Assembly: GCF_018128905.1 (NCBI RefSeq)
Contig: NZ_CP063808.1
Coordinates: 2,418,001 to 2,482,000, forward strand
DNA: 64,000 nucleotides
DNA from: Streptomyces sp. A2-16
GTDB lineage: Bacteria; Actinomycetota; Actinomycetes; Streptomycetales; Streptomycetaceae
Direction: 5' to 3'
The translations under genes were made by a program, and so were the position numbers. Positions 1 to 9,300 of this stretch are shown in pieces. A model generated the notes under the pieces. That model was not told the DNA's origin and searched no databases. It saw nothing but the letters and a program-made list of their open reading frames with translations. The first letter of the stretch is position 1. Each line of letters starts with the position of its first letter.

Positions 1-10
1 CGCACCTGTC

Positions 11-2230
11 ATGAGCGACGCCGTGTACCGCGACCCCACCGCCCCGACCGACGCCCGCGTCCAGGACCTCCTCGCCCGGATGACCCTGCGCGAGAAGGCC
101 GGCCAGCTCAACCAGCGGATGTACGGCTGGGACGCCTACCGCCGCACCCCCGACGGCGGCTTCGAACTCACCGAGGCCCTGTACGCCGAGACCGACCGCT
201 TCGAGGGGCTCGGCGCCCTGTACGGCCTCCAGCGCGCCGACGCCTGGTCCGGCGTGGACCACGGCGACGGACCCGGCGCCGAGGACGGGGCCGCCCTCAC
301 CGAGCTGGTCCAGCGCCATGTCGTGGAGCGGAGCCGGCTCGGCATCCCCACCCTGTTCGTCGAGGAGGTCCCGCACGGTCTCATGGCCCTCGACGGCACG
401 GTCCTCCCGGTGAACCTGGCCGTGGGCGCCACCTGGGACCCGGACCTGTACGAGCGCGCCGCCGCGCACGCCGCCGCCGAACTGCGCGCCCGCGGCGGCC
501 ACATCGCCCTCGTCTCGGCGCTGGACATCGCCCGCGACCCCCGCTGGGGCCGCACGGAGGAGTGCTTCGGCGAGGACCCGTACCTGGCCGCCCGGCTCAC
601 GGAGGCGCTGGTCCGCGGCATGCAGGGCTCCCCGGCCGACGGGGTCTTCGCCGCCGACAAGGCCCCCGTCGTCCTCAAGCACTTCGCGGGCCAGGGCGCC
701 ACCGTCGGCGGCCGCAACTCCGCCGAGTCCGAACTCGGCCTGCGCGAACTGCACGAGATCCACCTCCCCGCCGCCCGGGCCGGTGTCCGCGCCGGGGCCG
801 CCGCCGTCATGGCCGCCTACAACGAGGTCGACGGGATGCCCTGCTCCGGCAACCGGGCCCTGCTCACCGGCCTGTTGCGCGAGGAGTGGGGCTTCGAGGG
901 GCTCGTCATGGCGGACGGTCTCGCCGTCGACCGGCTGGCCCGGATCACCGGGGACAAGGTCTCCGCGGGCGCCCTCGCCCTCAGATCCGGTGTGGATCTG
1001 AGCCTTTGGGACGAGGGTTTCACGCATCTGGAGGAGGCGGTCGAGCGAGGGCTCGTCGAGGAGAGCGTCCTCGACGCCGCCGTCGCTCGCGTCCTGCATC
1101 TCAAGTTCCGGCTGGGGCTGTTCGAGCAGCAGCAGGGGACGGCCACCCCTGTGCCGACCGGCGGCGCGGAGATCAGCAGGGAGGTCGCCCGAGCAGCGGT
1201 CACCCTCCTGCGCAACGACGGTGTGCTGCCTGTCGGCGGGAACGTCTCCCGGATCGCCGTCCTCGGACCCCAAGCCGACACCACCGCCCACGCGTTGGGC
1301 GACTACACGGCCCCGCAGCGCCCCGGCACCGGCGGCAGTGTCCTCGAGGCCCTGCGCCGGCTCGCCCCGCCCGGCCTCGACATCCGGCACGCTCCCGGCT
1401 GCACCCTCACCGGCACGGACCTCTCCGGCATCCCGGCGGCGATCGCCGAGGCCGCCGCGTCCGACCTCGCCGTGCTGGTCCTGGGCGGCAGCAGCGCCCG
1501 TACGCCGGAGACCGAGTTCGACGCCAACGGGGCAGCGCTCACAGCGGTCTCCGAGATGACCTGTGGCGAGGGCGTCGACCTCGCCGAACTGCGGCTGGGA
1601 GCAGCCCAGTACGCACTGCTGGACGCCGTCGTGGCGACGGGCACACCGACCGCGGTCGTGCTGGTCCAGGGGCGCCCGCACGTCGTGCCGGACACCGCGC
1701 CCGCCCTGCTCACCGCGTGGTATCCCGGCCCCTGGGGCGGCGAGGCGATCGCCGAGGTGCTGCTCGGACTCGCGGAACCGGCGGGCCGGCTGCCGGTCTC
1801 CGTGCCGCGTTCGGCGGCCCAGCTCCCCGTCCACTACAACCACAAGGACACCGAGTACGGCGGTTACGTCGACGAGAGCGCCGAGCCCGCTCACTCCTTC
1901 GGGCACGGACTGGCGTACACGAGCTTCGCGTACGGCGAGCCACGTCTGACGGGGCGCACGGTCGAGGTCGAGGTCACCAACACCGGTGAGCGGCGAGGGC
2001 GTTCGGTCCTGCAGGTCTATCTGCGGCGGATGATCACGACCACCTGGCCGCGCACCCTCGAACTGTGCGCGTTCGAGAACGTCGACCTCGCGCCGGGCGA
2101 GTCCCGCACGGTCGTGACACGACTCGGCGCCGACCAGCTGGCCGGCGCCGACGTCGTCGAGGTCAGGGTCGCCGAGTCGGCACGGGCGGCCCTCACCGCC
2201 GTACCGCTGACCCTCGACCTCAGACCTTGA
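11..2230 (+). CDS. Glycoside hydrolase family 3 beta-glycosidase
   Basis: About 739 residues with the GH3 two-domain layout and no signal peptide, so probably cytoplasmic, acting on oligosaccharides brought in by the importer next door. The N-terminal TIM barrel shows the RDPRWGR segment (about 175-181), KHF (223-225) and the nucleophile Asp in VMADGLA (D302). The alpha/beta sandwich follows, with ETEFDANG near residue 500 in the region that usually carries the acid/base, then a C-terminal fibronectin-III-like domain. The family cleaves beta-glucosides, beta-xylosides or related linkages; substrate cannot be read from sequence. The frame is open to the left window edge and no ribosome binding site is visible before the ATG at 11, so the true start may lie upstream. 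It converges on the permease gene, their 3' ends overlapping by 11 bases. Confidence 0.9.
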   Translation: MSDAVYRDPTAPTDARVQDLLARMTLREKAGQLNQRMYGWDAYRRTPDGGFELTEALYAETDRFEGLGALYGLQRADAWSGVDHGDGPGAEDGAALTELVQRHVVERSRLGIPTLFVEEVPHGLMALDGTVLPVNLAVGATWDPDLYERAAAHAAAELRARGGHIALVSALDIARDPRWGRTEECFGEDPYLAARLTEALVRGMQGSPADGVFAADKAPVVLKHFAGQGATVGGRNSAESELGLRELHEIHLPAARAGVRAGAAAVMAAYNEVDGMPCSGNRALLTGLLREEWGFEGLVMADGLAVDRLARITGDKVSAGALALRSGVDLSLWDEGFTHLEEAVERGLVEESVLDAAVARVLHLKFRLGLFEQQQGTATPVPTGGAEISREVARAAVTLLRNDGVLPVGGNVSRIAVLGPQADTTAHALGDYTAPQRPGTGGSVLEALRRLAPPGLDIRHAPGCTLTGTDLSGIPAAIAEAAASDLAVLVLGGSSARTPETEFDANGAALTAVSEMTCGEGVDLAELRLGAAQYALLDAVVATGTPTAVVLVQGRPHVVPDTAPALLTAWYPGPWGGEAIAEVLLGLAEPAGRLPVSVPRSAAQLPVHYNHKDTEYGGYVDESAEPAHSFGHGLAYTSFAYGEPRLTGRTVEVEVTNTGERRGRSVLQVYLRRMITTTWPRTLELCAFENVDLAPGESRTVVTRLGADQLAGADVVEVRVAESARAALTAVPLTLDLRP

Positions 2231-3104
2231 CCGCTCCCGAGGACACGCCCTTGTAGAACCAGCGCTGGGTGATCACGAACAGCACCAGTACGGGGACCAC
2301 CGAGATCACCGAACCGGCCATGACCATCCGCTGGTCGTAGCCGAACGAGGAGCTCTGCAGTCGGGAGAGTCCCAGCGTGAGCGTCATGTTGCTCTCGGAG
2401 CGCAGCACGATCAGCGGCCACAGGAAGTCGTCCCAGGCGCTGATGAACGTGTTGATGACGACCACCATGATCGCGCCCCACGCGGACGGCAGATACAGGT
2501 ACCGGAAGCGCTGCCACTCGTTGGCGCCGTCCAGCATCGCCGAGTCCTCGATCTCGCGCGGGACCGCGAGGAACGCGCCGCGCATGAGCAGGACGTTGAT
2601 CGCGCCGACGAAGCCGGGCAGCCACACACCGGCCAGGCTGTCGACCAGGCCCAGGTCGCGGATGCTGATGAACAGCGACACCATGATCGATTCGAAGGGG
2701 AACATCATCGAGGCGACCAGCACCACCCAGACCGCCTTGCGGCCCTTCCAGGCGGGCTTGGAGAGCATGTAGCCCGCCGTCGCGGAGAAGACCAGCTGGC
2801 TGGTGATCGACAGGGCGACCACGATCAGGCTGTTCTTGATGTACGACCACACCGGCACCTGGTCGAAGACCGTCCGGTAGGCGCGCAGCGTCGGGTGGTG
2901 CGGCAGCAGGGTGGCGTCCGCGCCGAAGACGTCCTCGCTCGTGCCCTTCAGGGAGGCCAGCAGCTGCCACAGCAGCGGGCCCACGGTGAGGCCGAGCACC
3001 AGGAGGAGGAGCAGATAGCGTACGACGAGCTCGCGCGGGCGGCCGTAGTCACGCCAACGCGGCAGCAGGCGACGGCCCTTGGTCTCGACGACACTCGTCG
3101 TCAT
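2220..3104 (-). CDS. Carbohydrate ABC transporter permease (MalG type)
   Basis: A 294-residue inner-membrane permease with about six membrane segments and the binding-protein-dependent EAA loop around DSAMLDGANEWQRF, which contacts the ATPase. The C-terminus (RWFYKGVSSGAVKV) is typical of MalG/CUT1 permeases. The ATG at 3104 overlaps the stop of the first permease (ATGA), so the two are translationally coupled. No ATPase gene lies in this operon; as is usual for Streptomyces CUT1 importers, a shared MsiK-type ATPase elsewhere probably serves it (inference). The adjacent glycosidases suggest an oligosaccharide substrate. Confidence 0.93.
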   Translation of the reverse strand: MTTSVVETKGRRLLPRWRDYGRPRELVVRYLLLLLVLGLTVGPLLWQLLASLKGTSEDVFGADATLLPHHPTLRAYRTVFDQVPVWSYIKNSLIVVALSITSQLVFSATAGYMLSKPAWKGRKAVWVVLVASMMFPFESIMVSLFISIRDLGLVDSLAGVWLPGFVGAINVLLMRGAFLAVPREIEDSAMLDGANEWQRFRYLYLPSAWGAIMVVVINTFISAWDDFLWPLIVLRSESNMTLTLGLSRLQSSSFGYDQRMVMAGSVISVVPVLVLFVITQRWFYKGVSSGAVKV

Positions 3105-4114
3105 GACTCGTCCTCCTTGGTCAGACGCTGCGCCAGCAGGGTCAGCCCCAGCGTCAGCGCGAACAGGGCCACGCTGACGGCCGAGCCGTATCCCGCGTTG
3201 CCGGTGATCGGGTCCAGGCCGACGTCCCGGATGTAGAACGGCAGGGTGCGGTCGGCGCCGCCGGGGCCGCCGGTGGAGCTGCCGAGCATGTAGATCTCGG
3301 TGAAGACCCTGAGCGAGCCGATGCCGGTGAGGGTGCCGACGAGCATCATGGCCTGCCGGACTCCGGGGATCGTGATGTGCCAAAAGCGGCGCACCGCGCC
3401 CGCGCCGTCCATCTGAGCGGCCTCGTGGAGTTCCTTCGGCACGTTCCCGAGGGCGGCCAGGTAGAAGACCATGTACCAGCCGAGGCCCTTCCACAGGGTC
3501 AGGCCCATCGCGGAGAGCAGGATCAGCCACGAGTCGGAGAGGAAGGGGATCGCCGACTGGATCAAGTGGGCTTTCTCCAGCCAGGTGTTGACCAGTCCGT
3601 CGTCCGCGAGCAGCCACTGCCAGCTCAGGCCCACGACCACGCTGGAGGCGAGCACCGGGGTGTAGAAGGCGGAGCGGAAGAAGCCGATGCCGGGGAGGTT
3701 CTTCTCCACCAGGACGGCCAGCATCAGCGGCAGCAGCACCATCAGCGGCACCACGATCACCGCGTACAGGATGCTGTTGCGGGTGGCGAGCCAGAAGTCG
3801 TCGTCCTGGAGCATCCGCGTGTAGTTGTCGAGTCCGACGAAACCCGCGGTGCCGCCCAGCGGCTTGGCGTTGGTGAACGACAGCAGGACCGTGTTGAGGA
3901 ACGGGAACACCCCGAAGACCACCGCGCACCCGATCGCGGGGGCGGTCCACAGCCACGGCAGCCACCAACGGCGGTACATGGCGGCCCCGTTGGCCCCGGG
4001 AGCGGGACCGGGCAGTGCGGCCTTGGCGAGTCGGCGGAGGCGGGAGGGGGCCGGGGCCGGCGTGGAGGTCTGGAGCTCCACGCCGGACACCGGCTGCGTG
4101 ATCTGTGCCGTCAC
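3101..4114 (-). CDS. Carbohydrate ABC transporter permease (MalF type)
   Basis: A 337-residue CUT1 permease. A Pro/Ala-rich cytoplasmic N-terminus of about 45 residues is followed by the first membrane helix (WLWTAPAIGCAVVFGVFPFL) and about five more. The EAA-like loop is PKELHEAAQMDGAGAVRRFW. The GTG at 4114 lies two bases after the stop of the binding-protein gene, which indicates coupled translation. It would form the heterodimeric channel with the downstream permease. Confidence 0.92.
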   Translation of the reverse strand: MTAQITQPVSGVELQTSTPAPAPSRLRRLAKAALPGPAPGANGAAMYRRWWLPWLWTAPAIGCAVVFGVFPFLNTVLLSFTNAKPLGGTAGFVGLDNYTRMLQDDDFWLATRNSILYAVIVVPLMVLLPLMLAVLVEKNLPGIGFFRSAFYTPVLASSVVVGLSWQWLLADDGLVNTWLEKAHLIQSAIPFLSDSWLILLSAMGLTLWKGLGWYMVFYLAALGNVPKELHEAAQMDGAGAVRRFWHITIPGVRQAMMLVGTLTGIGSLRVFTEIYMLGSSTGGPGGADRTLPFYIRDVGLDPITGNAGYGSAVSVALFALTLGLTLLAQRLTKEDES

Positions 4115-4116
4115 CG

Positions 4117-5493
4117 TCAGCTGCCCTGCTTCAGCAGCTCGTTCGCCTTCTCCTGGGCGTCCTTGACGGCGTCCGCCGCGCTCTTCTTGCCCTGCATGGC
4201 CAGCTGCACCTGGGCCACGATCGCGTTCTGCACGGCCGGGGACAGGTTGGTCTGGTTGGTGGAGGCCGTCTTCAGCTGGTCGGCGACGAGCTTGCGGGCC
4301 TGGGAGAACGCGTCGGTGCCGCTGACGTTCTGGAAGAACGGGTCGCTCAGCGAGTCGGTGGTGGTCGGGAAGATCACCACCGCCGGGTCCTTGCACCAGG
4401 CCGTCTGGTTCTCGGCGTTGGTGAGGAACTCCGCGAACGCGAGCGCCACGGGGGCGTGCTTGCTGGTCGCGGCGACCGAGATGTACTGCGGGGCGCCGGC
4501 GGAGGCGCGGCCCAGCGCGTCGTAGGGCTGCTGGCCGACGGCCGTCTTGGCGTAGATCGACGGGCTGTTCTGCTTCACGAACCGCACGAAGCTCGGGTTC
4601 GTCGAGCCGTAGGCCACCTTGCCCTGGCTGTAGAGCGTGGACGGGTCGTTGCTGGAGGACAGCGAGTCCTTCGGCATCGCGCCCTCCTTGTACAGCTTCG
4701 CCATCCACGCGACCCACTGGGTGGTGCGCGGGTCGTCGCCGAAGACGGCGGACTTGCCGTCGGCGGAGAGGACCTTGATGCCCATCTGGTCGAAGTCGGC
4801 GGGGATGCGCCAGACCGGGTTGGCCATCGTCGCGAAGTACTTGCCGTCGGCGGCCTTGGCGACCTTCTCGTAGTCGGCGAAGAGCCCGAAGATGCTCGTC
4901 GGCGGCTTCGCCGGGTCGACGCCGGCCTTGTCCAGCAGGTCCTTGTTGTAGGTGAGCAGGACCCCGCCGGTGTACCAGGGCAGCGTGGTGTGGATCGACG
5001 TGCCGGAGGCGTTCGCGAAGGTGGCGGTCTTCCAGAAGGACGGGACGAAGGGCTTGTACGCGTCCGGGTCCTTGGTGCCGATGTCGAGCAGGTAGCCGGC
5101 CTTGGTGAGGGCGGTCGCCGTCGGCGCGTTGACGTTGATGACGTCGGCCATCGTGCAGGCCTGGGCGTCGGCGACGGTCCGGCTGGTGAAGGTGTTGTCG
5201 CCGGGGTCGTCGATCCACTTGACCTTGGTGCCGGGGTGGGCCTTCTCGAAGTCGGCGATGACTCCGTTGAAGAAGTCCCCGAAGTCCTTCTTCAGGTTCG
5301 TCGTCTGGAAGGTGATGTCGCCCTTGACCTCGCCGGTGAGCTTCCCCGACCCGACGTTGCCCTTGTCGACCTTGCAGCCGCCGGCGGTGGCGTCACCGCT
5401 GTCGGATCCGCCGCCGGACAGGCCGCAGCCGGCGGCCGTCAGCGACAGAACGGCGATACAGGTCAGGGTGCGGGTCAGTCTCTTTGCGCTCAT
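4117..5493 (-). CDS. Sugar ABC transporter substrate-binding lipoprotein
   Basis: A 458-residue family 1 solute-binding protein. The N-terminus has a basic stretch, a hydrophobic core and a lipobox LTAAGC (Cys23), so the mature protein is lipid-anchored outside the membrane. The region FEKAHPGTKVKWIDDPGD followed by alternating small domains is typical of CUT1 binding proteins. It is the first gene of a three-gene importer operon with the two permeases. The upstream region carries a perfect TGGTTCA/TGAACCA inverted repeat, a candidate operator for the RpiR-type regulator encoded near 11 kb. The imported sugar is not known; context suggests a glycan fragment released by the neighbouring hydrolases. 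Confidence 0.93.
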   Translation of the reverse strand: MSAKRLTRTLTCIAVLSLTAAGCGLSGGGSDSGDATAGGCKVDKGNVGSGKLTGEVKGDITFQTTNLKKDFGDFFNGVIADFEKAHPGTKVKWIDDPGDNTFTSRTVADAQACTMADVINVNAPTATALTKAGYLLDIGTKDPDAYKPFVPSFWKTATFANASGTSIHTTLPWYTGGVLLTYNKDLLDKAGVDPAKPPTSIFGLFADYEKVAKAADGKYFATMANPVWRIPADFDQMGIKVLSADGKSAVFGDDPRTTQWVAWMAKLYKEGAMPKDSLSSSNDPSTLYSQGKVAYGSTNPSFVRFVKQNSPSIYAKTAVGQQPYDALGRASAGAPQYISVAATSKHAPVALAFAEFLTNAENQTAWCKDPAVVIFPTTTDSLSDPFFQNVSGTDAFSQARKLVADQLKTASTNQTNLSPAVQNAIVAQVQLAMQGKKSAADAVKDAQEKANELLKQGS

Positions 5494-5510
5494 GTCATGC
5501 CCTCCACGGC

Positions 5511-5525
5511 TGGTTCAATGAACCA
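5511..5525. promoter_or_regulatory. Inverted repeat, candidate sugar-operon operator
   Basis: Perfect 7-base arms, TGGTTCA and TGAACCA, around one central A, 18 bases upstream of the binding-protein ATG. The same half-site TG(G/A)TTCA recurs before the GH38 gene and between the RpiR and SIS genes, and a TTGAATG/CATTCAA variant lies before the GH84 gene. Assigning it to the RpiR-type regulator is inference. Confidence 0.55.
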
Positions 5526-5610
5526 ACTCCGACTCCGATTGATGAAAAGGTGGACCAGAATTCATCGGAGGTCAATGGTTTCCAGTGTTGCGTTTAGGTT
5601 CCGTGCGAGA

Positions 5611-6300
5611 TCAGTGCCGGTGCTCGTGGTCCGGGTGCGAGGGGTCGCCGGGGTGTTCATGGCCGTGCGAGTACGTCACGCCGCCGCGTGCCTGGTCCAG
5701 CCAACCGAAGAATGCCTGGCGGCCGGCTGCCTTCCGGAGCTCGCGTGCGATGCCCTCGCGGACGTCCTCGTACGGCAGGACGTCCTGCGGGGCGGCTGCC
5801 TCGCCGAAGGGGTCCGCGCCGCGTCTCAGGGCGTCCGGGGTGAGGAAGCGGTCCTGGTTGCGGTCGTAGTAATCCCGTACGGCGGTCTCCGGGACCGTCT
5901 GTCCGGACTCCAGGGCGGCGAGGAGGATGCGGGCGGCGGGGGAGTGGGCCAGCGCTGCCGCGACGATGCTGCCGAGGTCGGCCACGGCTGTCTCGGCGAC
6001 GGCCAGGACGGAGACGGGGGACACCTCTTCCGGGACCTTCAGGCCCCGGTCGGCGCAGGCGCGGCGGGCGAGTTCGTCCGTGACCACGACCTGGGTCGCC
6101 CAGCGGCGGCGTTGTCGCGCGACCGAGGGGGGTTCGTTCCGTCGTCGGGCGGGTGCGGGTTCGTCGTGGCTGCTCGCGCCTAGCGGCGGAGCCGCGGATC
6201 GATGCGGCCCCGCGCCCCCGAGGGGCGCCTGAAGGAACGCGTCCACCCGTTCCCTCGGCAGCGGTTCGCCGTCTATCAGGGCCGCGTACTCCGGCGTCAC
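5611..6300 (-). CDS. SurA/PpiC-like helical protein with His-rich tail (unknown)
   Basis: A 229-residue protein without signal peptide. The start (TPEYAALIDGEPLPRERVDAFL) resembles the SurA/PpiC N-terminal helical module. A middle helical part includes DYYDRNQDRFLTPDALRRG, which resembles the segment preceding rotamase domains, but no complete rotamase domain is present. The last ~20 residues are very rich in His, Asp and Pro (HGHEHPGD, DHEHRH), a possible divalent-metal-binding tail. The GTG at 6300 overlaps the stop of the large GH38 gene (GTGA), so expression is coupled to that zinc-dependent enzyme. A role in its folding or metal loading is conceivable but unproven. Confidence 0.75.
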   Translation of the reverse strand: MTPEYAALIDGEPLPRERVDAFLQAPLGGAGPHRSAAPPLGASSHDEPAPARRRNEPPSVARQRRRWATQVVVTDELARRACADRGLKVPEEVSPVSVLAVAETAVADLGSIVAAALAHSPAARILLAALESGQTVPETAVRDYYDRNQDRFLTPDALRRGADPFGEAAAPQDVLPYEDVREGIARELRKAAGRQAFFGWLDQARGGVTYSHGHEHPGDPSHPDHEHRH

Positions 6301-9300
6301 GGGGTCACCTCCAGGGGGATCGTCCTCGTGTACGCCACCTGGCCGTTCCACGCCGCCTTCGCCATCAGCCAGTACGAACCCGGCGGGATCGCCGAGCCGT
6401 CCACCTCGATCACGGACTCGACCTGCTCACCGCCCGGCACCTTGAAGCCCTGCAGCCCGGGTGCCACGCCCTGCCATGTGCCCCAGGACGACACCGCCCA
6501 GAGCTGGCCGCCGACCGGACCCCGGGTGGTGTTGCGCAGGCTCACCGGAACCTGAGCCCGCTCACCCCTGCGCACGGTGATCCGGTCGGCGACCAGGTCG
6601 CACACCAGGCCGGGCCCCGGGGGAGGTCCGCCTGGTACGTCGAGGCCCACGACGTCCTCGTAGCTCTGGCCGCCGTACGACAGCCGGGCCCTGAGCCAGT
6701 GCCGGCCGGGCTCGGCGTCCGGTGGCGGGGTCACCGTCACCTCGGACAGCGAGAAGCCGCCCGGGCCCAGCGCGTACGGCAGCTCCGCCGGCTGGACGGA
6801 CCAGCCGGGCGGCACCTCGAATTCCACCGTGCCGTTCGTCGAGGTGTCCGTGAGCTCCGAGCCGACCCGGACCGTCGCCGTGACCGGGCCGGTCGCGGTG
6901 AGCGCGGTGGGGGAGAGGAAGACGGACACCGGCATGTTGCCGCGCGGGGCGGGCCCGGAGTTGTGCAGCCAGTAGCGGGTGTGGACGGGCTGGGCGGGCT
7001 CGTGGGCCGCGATGCCGGGGTCGGACCCGGGCTCCGGCGCCTGCGGGGGCGTGGCGAGGAGCGTGGCCACCTCGAAGCCGGTGAGCGCCGTCTCCAGGGC
7101 TCCCTCGCCGTCCGGGAGCAGGGAGTCCCCGGGCCTTTCCAGTACGTCCGCCCGGGCGCCCTCCGTCCAGGCGACCGGCCCGCGCACCCGCGCCCTCGCC
7201 GGCCGTCCGTTCACCTCGTGCACCCGCACCACGACCCCGCGTCCCGGATCCACGGGCGCCGCGCTGCCCCGGGCCAGTGGGGAGCCGAGCGGCTTGAGGG
7301 CGTCGAGGAGCACCTCGCGGGCCGGTTCGACCTCCAGCAGGGAGGCCGTGCGGGGCAGGAGCGCGGATTCGCCCTCGCCGCGCACCCGGGCCGTGAGCGG
7401 ATGGTTGAACTCGTGGCCGCGCGCCGGGAGCCGAAGGTCCCGCCAGTCGCCCTCGCCCGCGACGACCGCGTACTCGAAGGTGTGCGACCAGCGCTGGAGC
7501 TGGAAGCCCGAGCCGTCGGGGGTCGTGCGGCGGGGCGGGTCGACCCAGATGCCGGAGGGCCAGCCGGTGCAGGAGCGCATCAGGGACATGCAGAGGTCAC
7601 CGGACGAGGTGATCACGCAGCCGGGGGTGCCCCGGTTCAGGACGGCGAAGCCGCGCCCGTCCCAGGCGTCACCGGGCGGGAGTGCCTCGCCGCCGCCGGC
7701 CGCCGTGGCCGTGACGGTGAAGTCCTCCAGATCCGTGATCAGCGCATCCACCGCCTTCGCGTCCCCCGAGGAGTCCGCGCCCGCGATCACCAGCAGCGGC
7801 AGCCGCTCCAGGTCGCGCAGGTCGGCGCCGGGCACCCACTCCTCGCGCAGGGAGGCACGCGGCGCGACCCAGACGGCCGCCGTGCCCTGTGCGGCGACCT
7901 GGCGGCGCAGCTCGCGGTCGGCGGCCGGGTCCATGGCGAGGGCCTCGGCGACCAGCAGGTTGCGCTCGGGGCCGCCGACGGCGATCCGGATGTCGGGGAG
8001 GTTGGAGTCGACCTCGAGGTCGCCGTAGCGCGGGCCGCCCGCGACGGTCGAGGTGGCCGTGACGCCCGCGCGGACCAGGGCGGCCGCGAGCGGGGCGCCC
8101 AGCTCACCGGCCTCGTCCCAGTCGGCGTACACCAACTCGGCCACCCCGAAGGCCCGTTGGCCGAGCGAGGCACCGGAGTCGTCCTTGAGCGCGACGCGGG
8201 CCGTGGAGCCCAGCGCGAACCAGGTGTTGGCCGGGTTGTCCAAGGTCCAGGGGAACTCCTCGCTGTTCACCTCCACGAACCCGAACCCCCGCCCGATCAC
8301 CGCGTCGGCGACCTCGTGCACGGGCAGTCCGCCCCGCACGTCGGAGGGCCAGCGGACCCGGATGAGGCGGTCCTCGCCGTCGTAGCCGTCGATCGTCGTG
8401 GTGATGTCGAGCCGGTCGACGCCGGTCCACAGGGTCAGTCGCTGGGTGTACCTGAACGGGCCGAGGTCGGCGCGGACGGTGATCCGGGACCCGGCCGGGG
8501 AGTGATCGACATCGATGTCGGCGGTCACGTCACGGCTGCGCGCGGCCGTCGTGCCGGTCGGGGTGAGGTGCCAGGGGCCCTCGCCGAAGCGCGGGTGCCT
8601 CGGGAACTCCTCCTGGACGACGAGCTCGTTGCCGATGTCACCGCCGGGCAGCAGTTCACGGCCGCCCTCCGCGAACGAGCGCAGACTGCTCACGGCCCCG
8701 CCGCGCTCGGGGTCGACCGTCACCTCGTAGAACTCGTTGCGGATGGTGGTGCCCTCGCCCGCGGTCCACCCGGGGAGCGAACCGGCCGCCAGGGGCAGGG
8801 CCTTGAGGCCCATGCCGGGCAGCTGCGGGACGACGACCCTGAGGGTGCCGTCCTTCTCGCGGACGGCGGGCAGCGGCTGGAAGTCTTCGCCGACCGGTAC
8901 CAGGCCCGGGTCGTCGACGCTCAGCACGTCCTGCCGTTCCCAGGTCACGGGGTTGAAGACCACCAGGTCGGGGCCGGTGCCCGGCTCGACGCGGTCGGCC
9001 AGCGCCTGGGTGGCGTCCGCGTGCACGGTCTCGGCGAGGTCGGCCAGCTCCCGCCAGCCGGTGAGGAGATCGATGTACACCTGGTCCGACTCGGAGCCGG
9101 TGATGGCGTCGTGGTGGGCGCCGTAGACCAGCTGCCGCCACGCCTTGTCGAGGGCCGCGTCCGGATAGGGGTGCCCGGTGACCAGCGAGGCGAGGGTCGC
9201 CCAGGCCTCCGCGTCGGCGAGGAGCGTCTCGCCGTACCGCTGGGCCTGCTTGGTGTCGATGTAGGAGACGTCCTTGCCGGTGTAGATCGGGTTCATGTCC